Assembly: GCF_900115005.1 (NCBI RefSeq)
Contig: NZ_FOUY01000006.1
Coordinates: forward strand, 1 to 64,000
Reading direction: 5' to 3'
DNA: 64,000 nt
From: Pseudonocardia ammonioxydans
GTDB lineage: Bacteria; Actinomycetota; Actinomycetes; Mycobacteriales; Pseudonocardiaceae
The translations under genes and the position numbers were made by a program. Position 1 is the stretch's first letter; each line of letters begins with the position of its first letter. Under the pieces are notes generated by a model that had not been told where the DNA came from, ran no database searches, and saw only the letters and a program-made list of their open reading frames with translations. This document shows positions 38,369 to 50,572 of this stretch, one piece after another.

Positions 38369-39292
38369 ATGAGGCTGCAGGTACTCGGGTCGGCGGCCGG
38401 TGGCGGCTTCCCGCAGTGGAACTGCGGATGTCCGGGCTGCCGGGCGGTGCGGGACGGCACCCGTCCCGCGACACCCCGCACCCAGTCGTCGATCGCGATC
38501 ACCGCGGGCGACGGGTGGTGGCTGGTCAACGCCTCCCCGGACGTCCGCACCCAGCTCGCCGCGACCCCCGCGCTGCACCCGACCGGGGACCGCACCACCC
38601 CGCTGCGCGGCGTCCTGCTCACCGACGCCGAGATCGACCATTCACTGGGCCTGGTGCTGCTGCGCGAGGGCGGCGGGGTGCACCTGCACGCCACCGCCGC
38701 GACCGAGCGCACGCTGCGGGACGGCACCGGGCTGTTGCCGACCCTGGAGCGGTTCTGCCCGGTGACCTGGACCCCGGTCGAGCCTGGGGTGGAGACCGCG
38801 CTGGGCGCGGGGCTGACCTACCGGGCCTTCGACGTCCCGACGGGCAAGCACGACCGGTTCGGCGCCCAGAGGAGCGCGGGCGGAACGAGCATCAGCCCCG
38901 CCGGGGGCTCGGGCCGGGTCGTCGGCTACCGGTTCACCGACACCACCACCGGCCGCGTCGCCGTCTACCTGCCCGGCGTGCAGCAGCTGACCCCCGCCGT
39001 GCTCGACGAGATCCGCGGCGCGGACCTGCTCCTGGTCGACGGCACCACCTGGTACGACGACGAGCTGGTGCGGCTCGGGCTCGCGGCGAAGACCGCGCAC
39101 GAGATGGGACACCTGCACGTCGGCGGTCCCGGTGGCAGTCTGGAGGTGCTGGGCCGGCTGGGCCTGCCCCGCATCGTCTACGTCCACATCAACAACACCA
39201 ACCCGATCCTGCTGGACGACTCCGACGAGCGCGCCGAGGTCGAGAAGGCCGGCTTCGAGGTGGCCGCCGACGGACTGGAGCTGGAGGTCTGA
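38369..39292 (+). CDS. pqqB: PQQ biosynthesis protein PqqB
   Basis: 307 residues, metallo-beta-lactamase-like hydroxylase that acts on the cross-linked PqqA-derived intermediate. It starts MRLQVLGSAAGGGFPQWNCGCPGC, the hallmark N-terminus. TDAEIDHSLGL, EMGHLHVGGPGG and YVHINNTNPIL are conserved. GGAGGAG precedes the ATG by 1-2 nt spacing from the last G, with more purines upstream. Residues about 167-178 (Arg-Ser-Ala-Gly-Gly-Thr-Ser-Ile-Ser) match the repeat of the ABC fusion gene and look like an insertion in the loop after KHDRFG. Confidence 0.95.
   Translation: MRLQVLGSAAGGGFPQWNCGCPGCRAVRDGTRPATPRTQSSIAITAGDGWWLVNASPDVRTQLAATPALHPTGDRTTPLRGVLLTDAEIDHSLGLVLLREGGGVHLHATAATERTLRDGTGLLPTLERFCPVTWTPVEPGVETALGAGLTYRAFDVPTGKHDRFGAQRSAGGTSISPAGGSGRVVGYRFTDTTTGRVAVYLPGVQQLTPAVLDEIRGADLLLVDGTTWYDDELVRLGLAAKTAHEMGHLHVGGPGGSLEVLGRLGLPRIVYVHINNTNPILLDDSDERAEVEKAGFEVAADGLELEV
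38869..38896 (+). repeat. Single copy of the dispersed GGAGCG repeat inside pqqB
   Basis: GAGGAGCGCGGGCGGAACGAGCATCAGC is in the same reading frame as the array at 49278-49442 and gives the same peptide pattern Arg-Ser-Ala-Gly-Gly-x-Ser-Ile. Confidence 0.75.
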
Positions 39293-39296
39293 CGTC

Positions 39297-40013
39297 GTGA
39301 CCGCACTCACCGATCGAGCCGGTGCCCCGGCGGGCGAGCTGGTGGACCGCCTGCGCGCCCACGCCCGCGACTACCACAGCGCACACCCGTTCCACCTGCG
39401 GATGAACGCCGGCACGCTGACCCCGGACCAGATCCGCGGCTGGGTCGCCAACCGGTTCGCCTACCAGGAGGCGATCCCGGTCAAGGACGCCGCCATCCTG
39501 TCGAACTGCCCCGACGTGACCGTCCGCCGCCGGTGGATCCGGCGGATCACCGATCACGACGGAGCCCCCGACGACACCGGCCCCGAGCAGAGCGGGGGCA
39601 TCGAGGCGTGGCTGCGGCTCGGCGAGGCGTGCGGGCTGACCCGCGCGGAGATCCTCGACCACCGGCACCTGCAGCCGGGCGTCCGGTTCGCCGTCGACGC
39701 CTACGTCACCTTCGCCCGCACGAAGCCGTGGGTGGAGGCGGTGGCGTCCTCGCTCACCGAGCTGTTCGCCCCCGACCTGATGGCGGAGCGGCTCGCCGCG
39801 TTCGAGAAGTACTACACCTGGATCGAGCCCGACGGGCTGCAGTACTTCCGCAACCGGCTGTTCCAGGCGCCGCGGGACTCCGAGCACGCGCTCGAGGTCG
39901 TCGTCGAGCACTGCCGGACCGCCGAGCAGCAGGACGCGGCCGTGGCCGCGTTGTCCTTCAAGTGCGACGTCCTGTGGGCCATCATGGATGCGATCGACCA
40001 TGCCTACACGTGA
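39297..40013 (+). CDS. pqqC: pyrroloquinoline-quinone synthase PqqC
   Basis: 238 residues. Cofactor-less oxidase that catalyses the final ring closure and eight-electron oxidation to PQQ. HPFHLRMNAGTLTPDQIRGWVANRFAYQ, KDAAILSNCP and KYYTWIEPDGLQYFRNRL are the expected blocks. The GTG start lies 4 bp after pqqB, with GGAGG inside the end of pqqB. It is a separate gene here, not fused to pqqD. Confidence 0.95.
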   Translation: MTALTDRAGAPAGELVDRLRAHARDYHSAHPFHLRMNAGTLTPDQIRGWVANRFAYQEAIPVKDAAILSNCPDVTVRRRWIRRITDHDGAPDDTGPEQSGGIEAWLRLGEACGLTRAEILDHRHLQPGVRFAVDAYVTFARTKPWVEAVASSLTELFAPDLMAERLAAFEKYYTWIEPDGLQYFRNRLFQAPRDSEHALEVVVEHCRTAEQQDAAVAALSFKCDVLWAIMDAIDHAYT

Positions 40014-40062
40014 GGCCACCGGCGCGGCGGTTCCCGCGCCGCGCGGCGTGCCGGGGGGCGCG

Positions 40063-40344
40063 ATGCGCGAGATCCACGGAGACACCCGGCCCCGGCTGGG
40101 GCAGTACGTCCGGATGCGGCCGGACCGGGCGACCGGCGGCTACGTCCTGCTCGGACCGGAGACGGTCGTCGTGCTCAACCAGACCGGGCACGCGGTGCTG
40201 CGGCTGTGCGACGGCGAACGGACCGTCGACGAGATCGTGGCCTCGCTCGTCGCCGGGTTCGAGGACGCCGACGAGCCGACCGTCCGCGGTCAGGTGCACG
40301 ACTACCTGACCCGGCTGGCGGACCGGAACCTGGTGGCGCTGTGA
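40063..40344 (+). CDS. pqqD: PQQ peptide chaperone PqqD
   Basis: Binds PqqA and presents it to PqqE. From this ATG the protein has 93 residues, the usual PqqD length (RPRLGQYVRMRPD...YVLLGPETVVVLNQTGHAVLRLCDGERTVDEI). GGGGGG lies 4 nt upstream. A longer form from ATG 40000, overlapping the end of pqqC and adding 21 residues, is possible. The stop overlaps the pqqE start. Confidence 0.92.
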   Translation: MREIHGDTRPRLGQYVRMRPDRATGGYVLLGPETVVVLNQTGHAVLRLCDGERTVDEIVASLVAGFEDADEPTVRGQVHDYLTRLADRNLVAL

Positions 40345-41456
40345 CCGACACCGTGACCGGTACCCCGCAGCCGGCCGCGCCCCGCCCGTTCGGGCTGCTC
40401 GCCGAGCTCACCTACCGATGCCCGCTGGCGTGCGCTTACTGCTCCAACCCGATCGAGCTGGCCCGTTACGACGACGAGCTCGACACCGCCGAGTGGCAGC
40501 GGGTGTTCACCGAGGCCGCCGATCTCGGTGTGCTGCAGTGCCACCTCTCCGGTGGCGAACCGCTGCTGCGCCGGGACCTGCCCGAGCTGGTGCGCACGGC
40601 GAACGAGCTGGGCATGTACACGAACCTGGTCACCAGTGCGATCGGGTTGTCCCGGTCGCGGGCCGCGGGTCTGCGCGATGCCGGGCTGGACCACGTGCAG
40701 GTCAGCGTGCAGGCCGACGAGCCGGCCACGTCGGACCGGATCGCCGGGATCCGCTCGTTCGAGCGCAAGGTCGCGGCCTGCCGGCTGGTCCGCGAGCTGG
40801 GCTGGCCGTTGACCGTCAACGTGGTGCTGCACCGGCAGAACATCGACCGGGTGGCCGCGATCCTGGACCTGGTCGAGGAGCTGCAGGCCGACCGGGTGGA
40901 GCTGGCGAACACCCAGTACTACGGCTGGGCCTGGAAGAACCGCACGGCCCTGCTGCCGTCCCGGGAGCAGCTCGACCGCGCCGAGGAGGTCGTCACCGCC
41001 GCCCGGGAGCGGCTGCGCGGCCGGATGGAGGTCGTGCACGTCCTGCCGGACTACTACAGCCGGTACCCCAAGCCGTGCATGGGCGGCTGGGCGGAGCGGC
41101 AGCTGACCGTCGCACCGGACGGGGACGCGCTCCCCTGCCCCGCCGCGCAGACGCTGCCGCTGCCCCGGGCCTCGGTCCGGGAGGCCTCGCTGGCCGCGAT
41201 CTGGACCGAGCACCCGCTGTTCACCGCGTACCGCGGCGACAGCTGGATGCAGGACCCGTGCCGCACCTGCGACCGCAAGGACCTCGACCTGGGAGGCTGC
41301 CGCTGCCAGGCATTCCAGCTGACCGGCGACGCCGCGGCCACCGACCCGGTCTGCCACCTCTCCCCCGCCCACGACCTCGTCGAGGCGGCCGTCGAGACGG
41401 CGAACCGGCCGGGCCCGGTGGACGTGGAACTGGTGCCGCGGCTCCGCCACCTGTGA
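40341..41456 (+). CDS. pqqE: radical SAM protein PqqE
   Basis: 371 residues. Forms the Glu-Tyr carbon-carbon bond in PqqA. The CxxxCxxC cluster motif is CPLACAYC near residue 28. The C-terminal SPASM domain supplies more cysteines (KPCMGG, LPCPAA, DPCRTCDRKDLDLGGCRC). The GTG overlaps the pqqD stop (GTGA). Last gene of the operon; no pqqF protease gene is present. Confidence 0.95.
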   Translation: MTDTVTGTPQPAAPRPFGLLAELTYRCPLACAYCSNPIELARYDDELDTAEWQRVFTEAADLGVLQCHLSGGEPLLRRDLPELVRTANELGMYTNLVTSAIGLSRSRAAGLRDAGLDHVQVSVQADEPATSDRIAGIRSFERKVAACRLVRELGWPLTVNVVLHRQNIDRVAAILDLVEELQADRVELANTQYYGWAWKNRTALLPSREQLDRAEEVVTAARERLRGRMEVVHVLPDYYSRYPKPCMGGWAERQLTVAPDGDALPCPAAQTLPLPRASVREASLAAIWTEHPLFTAYRGDSWMQDPCRTCDRKDLDLGGCRCQAFQLTGDAAATDPVCHLSPAHDLVEAAVETANRPGPVDVELVPRLRHL

Positions 41457-41492
41457 GTGGATTTCACGGTCAGGACCGTGAAATCCACTCAC
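41453..41492. terminator. 40-bp perfect palindrome, bidirectional terminator
   Basis: GTGAGTGGATTTCACGGTC and its exact complement (19 bp each) flank AG. The left arm contains the pqqE stop codon, and the right arm ends 2 bp before the stop of the convergent exchanger gene. It can end both transcripts. Confidence 0.85.
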
Positions 41493-41494
41493 GG

Positions 41495-42526
41495 TCAATC
41501 GTCATCGGCGGGCACCACACCGAAGACCACGAAGCTGACGACCCAGTACAGGATGTAGGCGACCAGCAGCACGACGCCGTGCCAGCGGCGCAGGCGTCCG
41601 GTCCACAGTGCGTAGGTCGAGAATCCGATCAGCAGCACGAGCGCGGGCAGGTGCCAGACGAAGACGTCCTCGGTCACCTCGATCTCGCCACCGGCCAGCA
41701 CGATGATCCCGAGCTTGGCCGTCACCGAGAACACGACCGAGCCGATCACGTTGCCGATACCGATCAGCGGCGCACCGCGGCGGGCCGGTTCGACGGTGAG
41801 GAAGATGTCCTCCAGCGTCAGCACCAGGGTCGCGATGGTCGCACCGAACACCGTGCCGGCGATCCCGAAGTCCTCGAGGATCCCCTCGGTCCCCTCGGTC
41901 ATCACCCAGGCACCGATGATCAGACCGATCAGCGACAGGATCGCGAGCCCCATCAGCGCCCAGCCGGGCAGGTGCCGCTTGGACGTGATCGGGATGTCGC
42001 CGGTGCGGGAGAGGTCGTCGGACTGGGTCCCGCCCCCGCCGCCGGTGCCGGCGTGCTCCATCACCTCGGTGTCGCGGAACACCGCGACGGCGCGGCTGCG
42101 CTCGCGCACGGCCACATAGGCGACGAACGCGACGAACAGAGCGATCAGCAGGATCGCGAGGCCGACACCGACCTCACCGGCGAACGCCAGTCCCACCAGG
42201 ACCAGCGGGGAGATCGCGAACAGCACCAGGTAGTCGCGGGGTACGTCCACCCGGCACGGCACGATCAATGCGGCCAGCGCGAGCACCACGCCGACCATCG
42301 AGATGACGGTGCCGAAGACGACGCCGAGCGCGACCTCCTCCATGCCCTCCAGGTTCAGTGCCACGCCGAAGACGAGGTCGTCGAACTCGATCCCGGTGAA
42401 GATCACTGCGAGCAGGAACACCGATATCGCGAGGCCACGCGCGGCACCGACCAGATACGTGATCAGCTTCTCGGCGCAGTAGATCAGCAGCGCGGCGCCG
42501 GCGGCGAATATGAGGATCGACATCAT
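41495..42526 (-). CDS. CaCA-type sodium/calcium exchanger
   Basis: 343 residues, about ten membrane segments in two halves joined by an acidic cytoplasmic loop (residues about 155-190). The two alpha-repeats are recognisable: GIEFDDLVFGVALNLEGMEEVALG in the first half and LVLTLEDIFLTVEPARRG followed by GIGNVIGSV in the second. The acidic residues differ from the classic GTSLPE motif, so the transported ion is uncertain. The start is the first of two ATG codons, with GAGGAGG 12 nt upstream. The 255 bp upstream are AT-richer and likely hold the promoter. Confidence 0.85.
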   Translation of the reverse strand: MMSILIFAAGAALLIYCAEKLITYLVGAARGLAISVFLLAVIFTGIEFDDLVFGVALNLEGMEEVALGVVFGTVISMVGVVLALAALIVPCRVDVPRDYLVLFAISPLVLVGLAFAGEVGVGLAILLIALFVAFVAYVAVRERSRAVAVFRDTEVMEHAGTGGGGGTQSDDLSRTGDIPITSKRHLPGWALMGLAILSLIGLIIGAWVMTEGTEGILEDFGIAGTVFGATIATLVLTLEDIFLTVEPARRGAPLIGIGNVIGSVVFSVTAKLGIIVLAGGEIEVTEDVFVWHLPALVLLIGFSTYALWTGRLRRWHGVVLLVAYILYWVVSFVVFGVVPADDD

Positions 42527-42781
42527 CGTCGGTCGCGACCTCCTCGTCGCCGCACCGCCCGGACCAGCTCGAACGCGCTCGGCGAACTCGTGGCGTACAG
42601 GATGGTGGCACCACGAATCCGGAGTCGCCCGGCCGGGAATCGTGGCGGAACCATATGCTCCCAAACATGTGTTACGGATGACAGAGTTGATTTCCGGTGC
42701 ACTTCGGAGCACGATGTCGGGTTCGCCGTGATACGCACCACACAGTCGTCTGTGGACGTCCGATCCGGACACCGGACCGGG

Positions 42782-43399
42782 TCAACGCAGCTGCGGCAGG
42801 TCCCAGAACACGTACGCGGATCCGCCGGCGTCCGCGGGCACCGGTAGTGCGGACCCCGCCAATCGGTGCAGGTAGTCGGTGACCCCGCGTCCGACGCGGC
42901 GGCGCTCGTCCTCGTCCGGCCCGGCGACGACGATCTGCCCGGCGTCCCCGCCGGGCTCCGGCACGGTGTCGACCGCCAGGGCGTTCCCCCCACCGTCGAC
43001 GGCCAGCGGCCACCAGCCCGGGTCCCAGTACCGGGCGCGCATCGGGTCGCCGTCGCGGACCGTGACGTCGTCGTGCCCGACGGCGTCGATGACGTCCAGC
43101 CAGCCGCGGTACTGCACGGCCGCCTCGGGCACCGGCAACATCCGGTAGGTCGCCGGGAACAGGCTGGTCACCCGTTCCGGTACGCGGCCGGGTGCCGAGC
43201 GGTGGTCGTCCCACTGGCCGTCGCAGACCAGGTAGAGCGCGCGCAGCTCGGGCGGGAACGGACGGCCGAACGTCGACTCGGCGGTGGCGACGACACCGTG
43301 ATCGGCCGGCGGTCGCGCGTTCGCCGATGCGGGGAACCCGGCGGCATCGAGAGCGGCAAGCCAGGCGGCCCAGGCGGCGGGAACGGCGGATGCGGTCAC
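42782..43399 (-). CDS. SMI1/KNR4 (SUKH-1) family protein
   Basis: 205 residues. FPPELRALYLVCDGQWD, the segment around ARYWDPGWWPLAVDGGGNALAVDTVPEPGG and a final short strand are the SMI1/KNR4 fold. Family members act as immunity or adaptor proteins, but here no toxin gene is adjacent. The start is the GTG at 43399 with a CAGGCT box 7 nt upstream (leaderless-type). It shares the minus strand with the exchanger downstream. Confidence 0.8.
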   Translation of the reverse strand: MTASAVPAAWAAWLAALDAAGFPASANARPPADHGVVATAESTFGRPFPPELRALYLVCDGQWDDHRSAPGRVPERVTSLFPATYRMLPVPEAAVQYRGWLDVIDAVGHDDVTVRDGDPMRARYWDPGWWPLAVDGGGNALAVDTVPEPGGDAGQIVVAGPDEDERRRVGRGVTDYLHRLAGSALPVPADAGGSAYVFWDLPQLR

Positions 43400-43599
43400 G
43401 CCACGCAGCCTGGCACGAACCGGGGGGTGAACCGGCCGGATCGGGGACGACCGGCCCGGCCCGCGAGCGGCGCGGTCCGCGAGCAGCCCAGCCTGCGCGC
43501 CGGGGTCAGGGTCCGGCGCGTCCCCGCCGGACGGCTCTGGCAGGGTCGCACGGGACAGCCGACCGAGGGTCGGGCATCCCCTCCACTGGGAGCACCATC

Positions 43600-43977
43600 G
43601 TGACCGCACCGCAGAAGCCCGCCGTCGAGGTCGTCGACGGCCCGCTGCCCACCGACCTCGTGACCGAGGACCTCTCCGTCGGCGACGGCCAGGAGGCCAA
43701 GCCCGGCGACAACGTCGCCGTGCACTACGTGGGTGTCTCCCAGTCCACCGGCCGGGAGTTCGACAACTCCTACGACCGCGGTCAGCCGCTGCGCTTCGGC
43801 CTGGGCGCCGGCCAGGTCATCTCCGGCTGGGACACCGGGGTCACCGGCATGAAGGTCGGCGGCCGACGCCGGCTCGTCATCCCGCCGCACCTGGGCTACG
43901 GCGCCCGCGGCGCCGGTGGCGTCATCGCGCCGAACGAGACGCTGATCTTCGTCGTCGACCTGGTCGGCGTGGCCTGA
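43600..43977 (+). CDS. FKBP-type peptidyl-prolyl isomerase
   Basis: 125 residues with one FKBP domain. VHYVGVSQSTGREFDNSYDRG, GQVISGWDTGVTGMKVGGRRRLVIPPHLGYG and NETLIFVVDL carry the catalytic pocket residues. No signal peptide, so cytoplasmic. The GTG has GGGAG about 8 nt upstream. Confidence 0.95.
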   Translation: MTAPQKPAVEVVDGPLPTDLVTEDLSVGDGQEAKPGDNVAVHYVGVSQSTGREFDNSYDRGQPLRFGLGAGQVISGWDTGVTGMKVGGRRRLVIPPHLGYGARGAGGVIAPNETLIFVVDLVGVA

Positions 43978-43999
43978 GGGAGCCACGGGCGGGACCTCC

Positions 44000-44557
44000 A
44001 TGCCGAGCTCGCTCCTGCTGATCTCCGACACCCACCACCCGGCCCGGGGCGGCGCCCACGAGGGCGGCCTTCCCGCGTCGGTGTGGGACGCGGTGGACGA
44101 CGCCGACGTCGTCGTGCACGCCGGGGACTGGTGCACCACCGACCTCCTCGACCGGGTCGAGGCGCGCGCGGCGCGGCTGGTCGGCTGCTGGGGCAACAAC
44201 GACGGCGCCGACCTGCGCGCCCGGCTGCCCGGTACGGCCCGGGTGGTGATCGACGGCGTCCGGCTCGCGGTGACCCACGAGACCGGCCCCACGCGCGGCC
44301 GGGAGGGGCGGGCCCGGCGCGCGCACCCGGACACCGACCTGCTGGTCTTCGGGCACTCGCACATCCCGTGGGACTCCGCGGTGGACGGGCTGCGCCTGCT
44401 CAACCCCGGTTCGCCGACCGACCGGCGCCGGATGCCCACCCACACCTGGATGACCCTCACCCTCGACGACGGCCGGATCGACGACGTCGTCCTGCACCAT
44501 CTCGAGCCCCAGCTCGATACCCACCACCTCGGGGCCGGCCCTCCCCGGCACGACTGA
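44000..44557 (+). CDS. YfcE/MJ0936-type metallophosphoesterase
   Basis: 185 residues. The motifs are in order: ISDTHH, VVVHAGDW, GCWGNNDG, VTHETGP (shortened GH motif) and VFGHSHIPW. Hydrolyses phosphodiesters; substrate unknown. Its ATG is 22 bp after the FKBP stop, so the two may be co-transcribed. It is convergent with the TerC gene 16 bp away. Confidence 0.92.
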   Translation: MPSSLLLISDTHHPARGGAHEGGLPASVWDAVDDADVVVHAGDWCTTDLLDRVEARAARLVGCWGNNDGADLRARLPGTARVVIDGVRLAVTHETGPTRGREGRARRAHPDTDLLVFGHSHIPWDSAVDGLRLLNPGSPTDRRRMPTHTWMTLTLDDGRIDDVVLHHLEPQLDTHHLGAGPPRHD

Positions 44558-44573
44558 CCGGGCGGGCGCCGGG

Positions 44574-45668
44574 CTACTCCTTCGGCGGAGCGGGCGCGTG
44601 GTGGTCGGCCTGCTCGTCCTCGGCCGCGAGCCGCGCGGCCTCGTCCTTGGACCGGGCCAGCGGCGGCGCGGTGATCGCGCTGCTCTGCTCGGCCAGCTCC
44701 GGTTTGATCCGCACCGCGACCAGGCTCGCGATCGTGGTGACCGCGAGGACACCGATGATGACGCTCAGCGAGATGCCGATCCCGATGTCCGGCACGGGCA
44801 GCGGTTCGCCACCGTTGAGGAACGGCAGGTCGTTCTCGTGCAGCGCGTGCAGCGCGAGCTTGACGCCGATGAAGGCGAGCAGCACCGCCAGGCCGTAGGA
44901 CAGGAACACCAGCTTGTTGAGCAGGCCGCCGAGCAGGAAGTAGAGCTGGCGCAGGCCCATCAGCGCGAACGCGTTCGCGGTGAAGACCAGGTAGGCCTCC
45001 TGGGTGAGGCCGAAGATCGCCGGGATCGAGTCGAGGGCGAACATGATGTCGGTGACGCCGATCGCGATCATCACGATCAGCATCGGGGTCACCCAGCGCT
45101 TCCCGTCGATCTTCACGATGGTCTTGGCGCCCTGGTAGTCGTCGGTGACCGGGAGGACCCGGCGGACGAGCCGGAGCACCCGGCCCTCCTCCCATTCCTC
45201 CTCCTCGCCACCGGCGGCCTGCTTGACCAGCGAGATCGCGGTGTAGACCAGGAAGGCCGCGAACAGGTAGAAGACCCAGCTGAAGCGGTCGATCACCGCG
45301 GCCCCGGCCGCGATGAAGATGCTGCGCATGAGCAGGGCGATCACGATGCCGACCAGCAGCACACGGTGCTGGTGGATCACCGGCACCTTGAAGGCCGACA
45401 TGATGATCAGGAAGACGAACAGGTTGTCGACCGAGAGCGAGTACTCGGTGAGGTACCCGGCGAAGAACTCGCCGGCGTAGGTCCCGCCGGCGACGAACCA
45501 CAGACCCACCCCGAACGCGACGGCCAGCGCCACGTAGAACGCGACCCACCGGGTCACCTCGCCCAGGGTCACGGCGTGCGGCTTGTGGTCGTTGAGCCAC
45601 AGATCGGCACCGATGACGAGGACGAATCCGGCGATCGTCACGAGCCAGACCCACAGGGGCACGTTCAC
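44574..45668 (-). CDS. TerC/Alx-family membrane protein, likely manganese exporter
   Basis: 364 residues, about nine membrane segments. The family marks are SLSVDNLFVFLIIMSAFKVP in the first half and GVTDIMFALDSIPAIFGLTQ in the second. Members export Mn2+ and help metalate secreted enzymes. The GTG start has GGAGGAA 5 nt upstream; longer frames only cover the leader. The leader contains a yybP-ykoY riboswitch, which supports a manganese role. Confidence 0.94.
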   Translation of the reverse strand: MNVPLWVWLVTIAGFVLVIGADLWLNDHKPHAVTLGEVTRWVAFYVALAVAFGVGLWFVAGGTYAGEFFAGYLTEYSLSVDNLFVFLIIMSAFKVPVIHQHRVLLVGIVIALLMRSIFIAAGAAVIDRFSWVFYLFAAFLVYTAISLVKQAAGGEEEEWEEGRVLRLVRRVLPVTDDYQGAKTIVKIDGKRWVTPMLIVMIAIGVTDIMFALDSIPAIFGLTQEAYLVFTANAFALMGLRQLYFLLGGLLNKLVFLSYGLAVLLAFIGVKLALHALHENDLPFLNGGEPLPVPDIGIGISLSVIIGVLAVTTIASLVAVRIKPELAEQSSAITAPPLARSKDEAARLAAEDEQADHHAPAPPKE

Positions 45669-45721
45669 GTAGTTCCTCCAGACCAGGGACAGCATCCGTT
45701 GGCCCGAGGTCTCTCCCGCCA

Positions 45722-45842
45722 CGGCGCCCTGGTCTCCGGGCGCCCGGCGTGGCCGGTGGTGCCGGGCCCGGCCGGGAACCACGCTCCCGCCGGAATCCGT
45801 GCTGACGACACCACCGCGGTCGGGATACTCCCCTGCGGTGCG
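45722..45842 (-). ncRNA. yybP-ykoY manganese riboswitch
   Basis: On the minus strand: GCAGGGGAGTATCCC (5' consensus GGGGAGUA), then stem GGTGGTG (45809-45815) followed at once by TCGTCAGCACGG. The closing side is CCCGG-CACCACC (45755-45761), and GGAGACC (45731-45737) closes the element. Order and spacing follow the L. lactis Mn2+ aptamer (GGGGAGUA, UCGUCA at the base of the loop, CCGG before the returning strand, AGACC). The basal P1 pairing is weak here. It ends about 55 nt before the terC start. Confidence 0.8.
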
Positions 45843-46000
45843 TCTGAAGTGTCCACCCCCGGGCGTTGTGTGGCGAGACAGGGGTGACCGACGGCACCGG
45901 GGAACGACCCGAACGGTGGTGTCGTCCGCCCGATTTGCCCGTTGTGGACGGTCGGGGCCACGCGGACCGGGGCGCGGCGGCACGGCTGCGGCGATCTGCG

Positions 46001-46006
46001 TAGTTT
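46001..46006 (+). promoter_or_regulatory. -10 box TAGTTT, leaderless-type
   Basis: TAGTTT ends 7 nt before the GTG of the hydrolase-ABC gene at 46014. There is no RBS and no clear -35. Confidence 0.5.
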
Positions 46007-46013
46007 CGACGGG

Positions 46014-49621
<3,608 letters not shown>

Positions 49622-49625
<4 letters not shown>

Positions 49626-50530
49626 GTACCGACGACGACCGCCAGCTGTCCACCCGGCGCGGACACGTCGGTGACCTCGTCACCGGGGAGGCGGCGCCCC
49701 CGGCCCGGCCGGAGCGGACGCTGCCGTTACGGACCGAGCTGGTCCGCCAGCTCGAGCGGCGGCGCACGCAGGTGGCGTTCGCGCTCGTCGTGGCGATGCC
49801 GATCATCCTGTGGGCGGCGTTCTCCCTTGGCGGCGACGACGACGGCGGCCGCGCGAGCGGGCCCAGCCTCGTCGACCTGGCCTCGGGCAGCGCCACCAAC
49901 TTCGCGGTGTTCACCCTGTTCGCCTCGGCGAGCTTCCTGCTCGTGGTGCTGGTGGCGCTGTTCTTCGGGGACACGGTGGCGTCCGAGGCGTCCTGGTCGT
50001 CGTTGCGCTACCTGCTCGCGATCCCGGTGCCCCGGGCCCGGCTGGTCCGGCAGAAGGCCGTCATCGCCGGGCTGCTGTCGGTCGCGGCGTTGCTGCTGCT
50101 CCCGGTCGCCTCGCTGGTGGTCGGGACGATCGCCTACGGCACCGGGGACCTGGTGTCGCCGATCGGTGAGTCGCTGCCGTTCTGGACGGCGGTGGGCCGG
50201 GTGATGCTCGGTGCGCTCTACGTGATCGTCCAGCTGAGCTGGGTCGCCGGGCTGGCGCTGCTGCTCTCGGTGAGCACCGACGCCCCGCTGGGGGCGGTCG
50301 GCGGGGCGGTGATGGCGTCGATCGTCTCGCAGATCATCGACCAGATCGACGATCTCGGCGTGGTCCGGAACTTCCTGCCCACCCACTACGCCGATGCCTG
50401 GTCGGCGCTGCTGGCCCGCGACGTCGACTGGGCGGAGATGACCTACGGGGCGTTCTCGGCGGTCTGCTACGCGACAGCGTTCCTGGCCGCGGCCGCGTGG
50501 CGGTTCACCCGCAAGGACATCACCAGCTGA
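49622..50530 (+). CDS. ABC-2 type transporter permease
   Basis: 302 residues with about six membrane segments after a 55-residue cytoplasmic N-terminus. YLLAIPVPRARLVRQKAVIAGL is the coupling-helix region typical of ABC-2 permeases. The GTG overlaps the stop of the ATPase fusion (GTGA), so the two proteins form one transporter. Substrate unknown. Confidence 0.92.
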
Positions 50531-50572
50531 CGCCGGCGGCGCCGCCCGGGCCGGACGCGCAGCCGGTCAGCC
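50527..50572. terminator. Imperfect bidirectional hairpin between ABC permease and GAF regulator
   Basis: CTGACGCCGGC near 50527 pairs with GCCGGTCAG near 50564 (one bulged G) across the 36-bp gap of two convergent genes. Confidence 0.4.

Noticed and set aside
42782..43399. Immunity gene of a contact-dependent toxin locus
   Set aside because: An SMI1/KNR4 domain alone is not enough; no toxin, RHS or secretion gene is adjacent.
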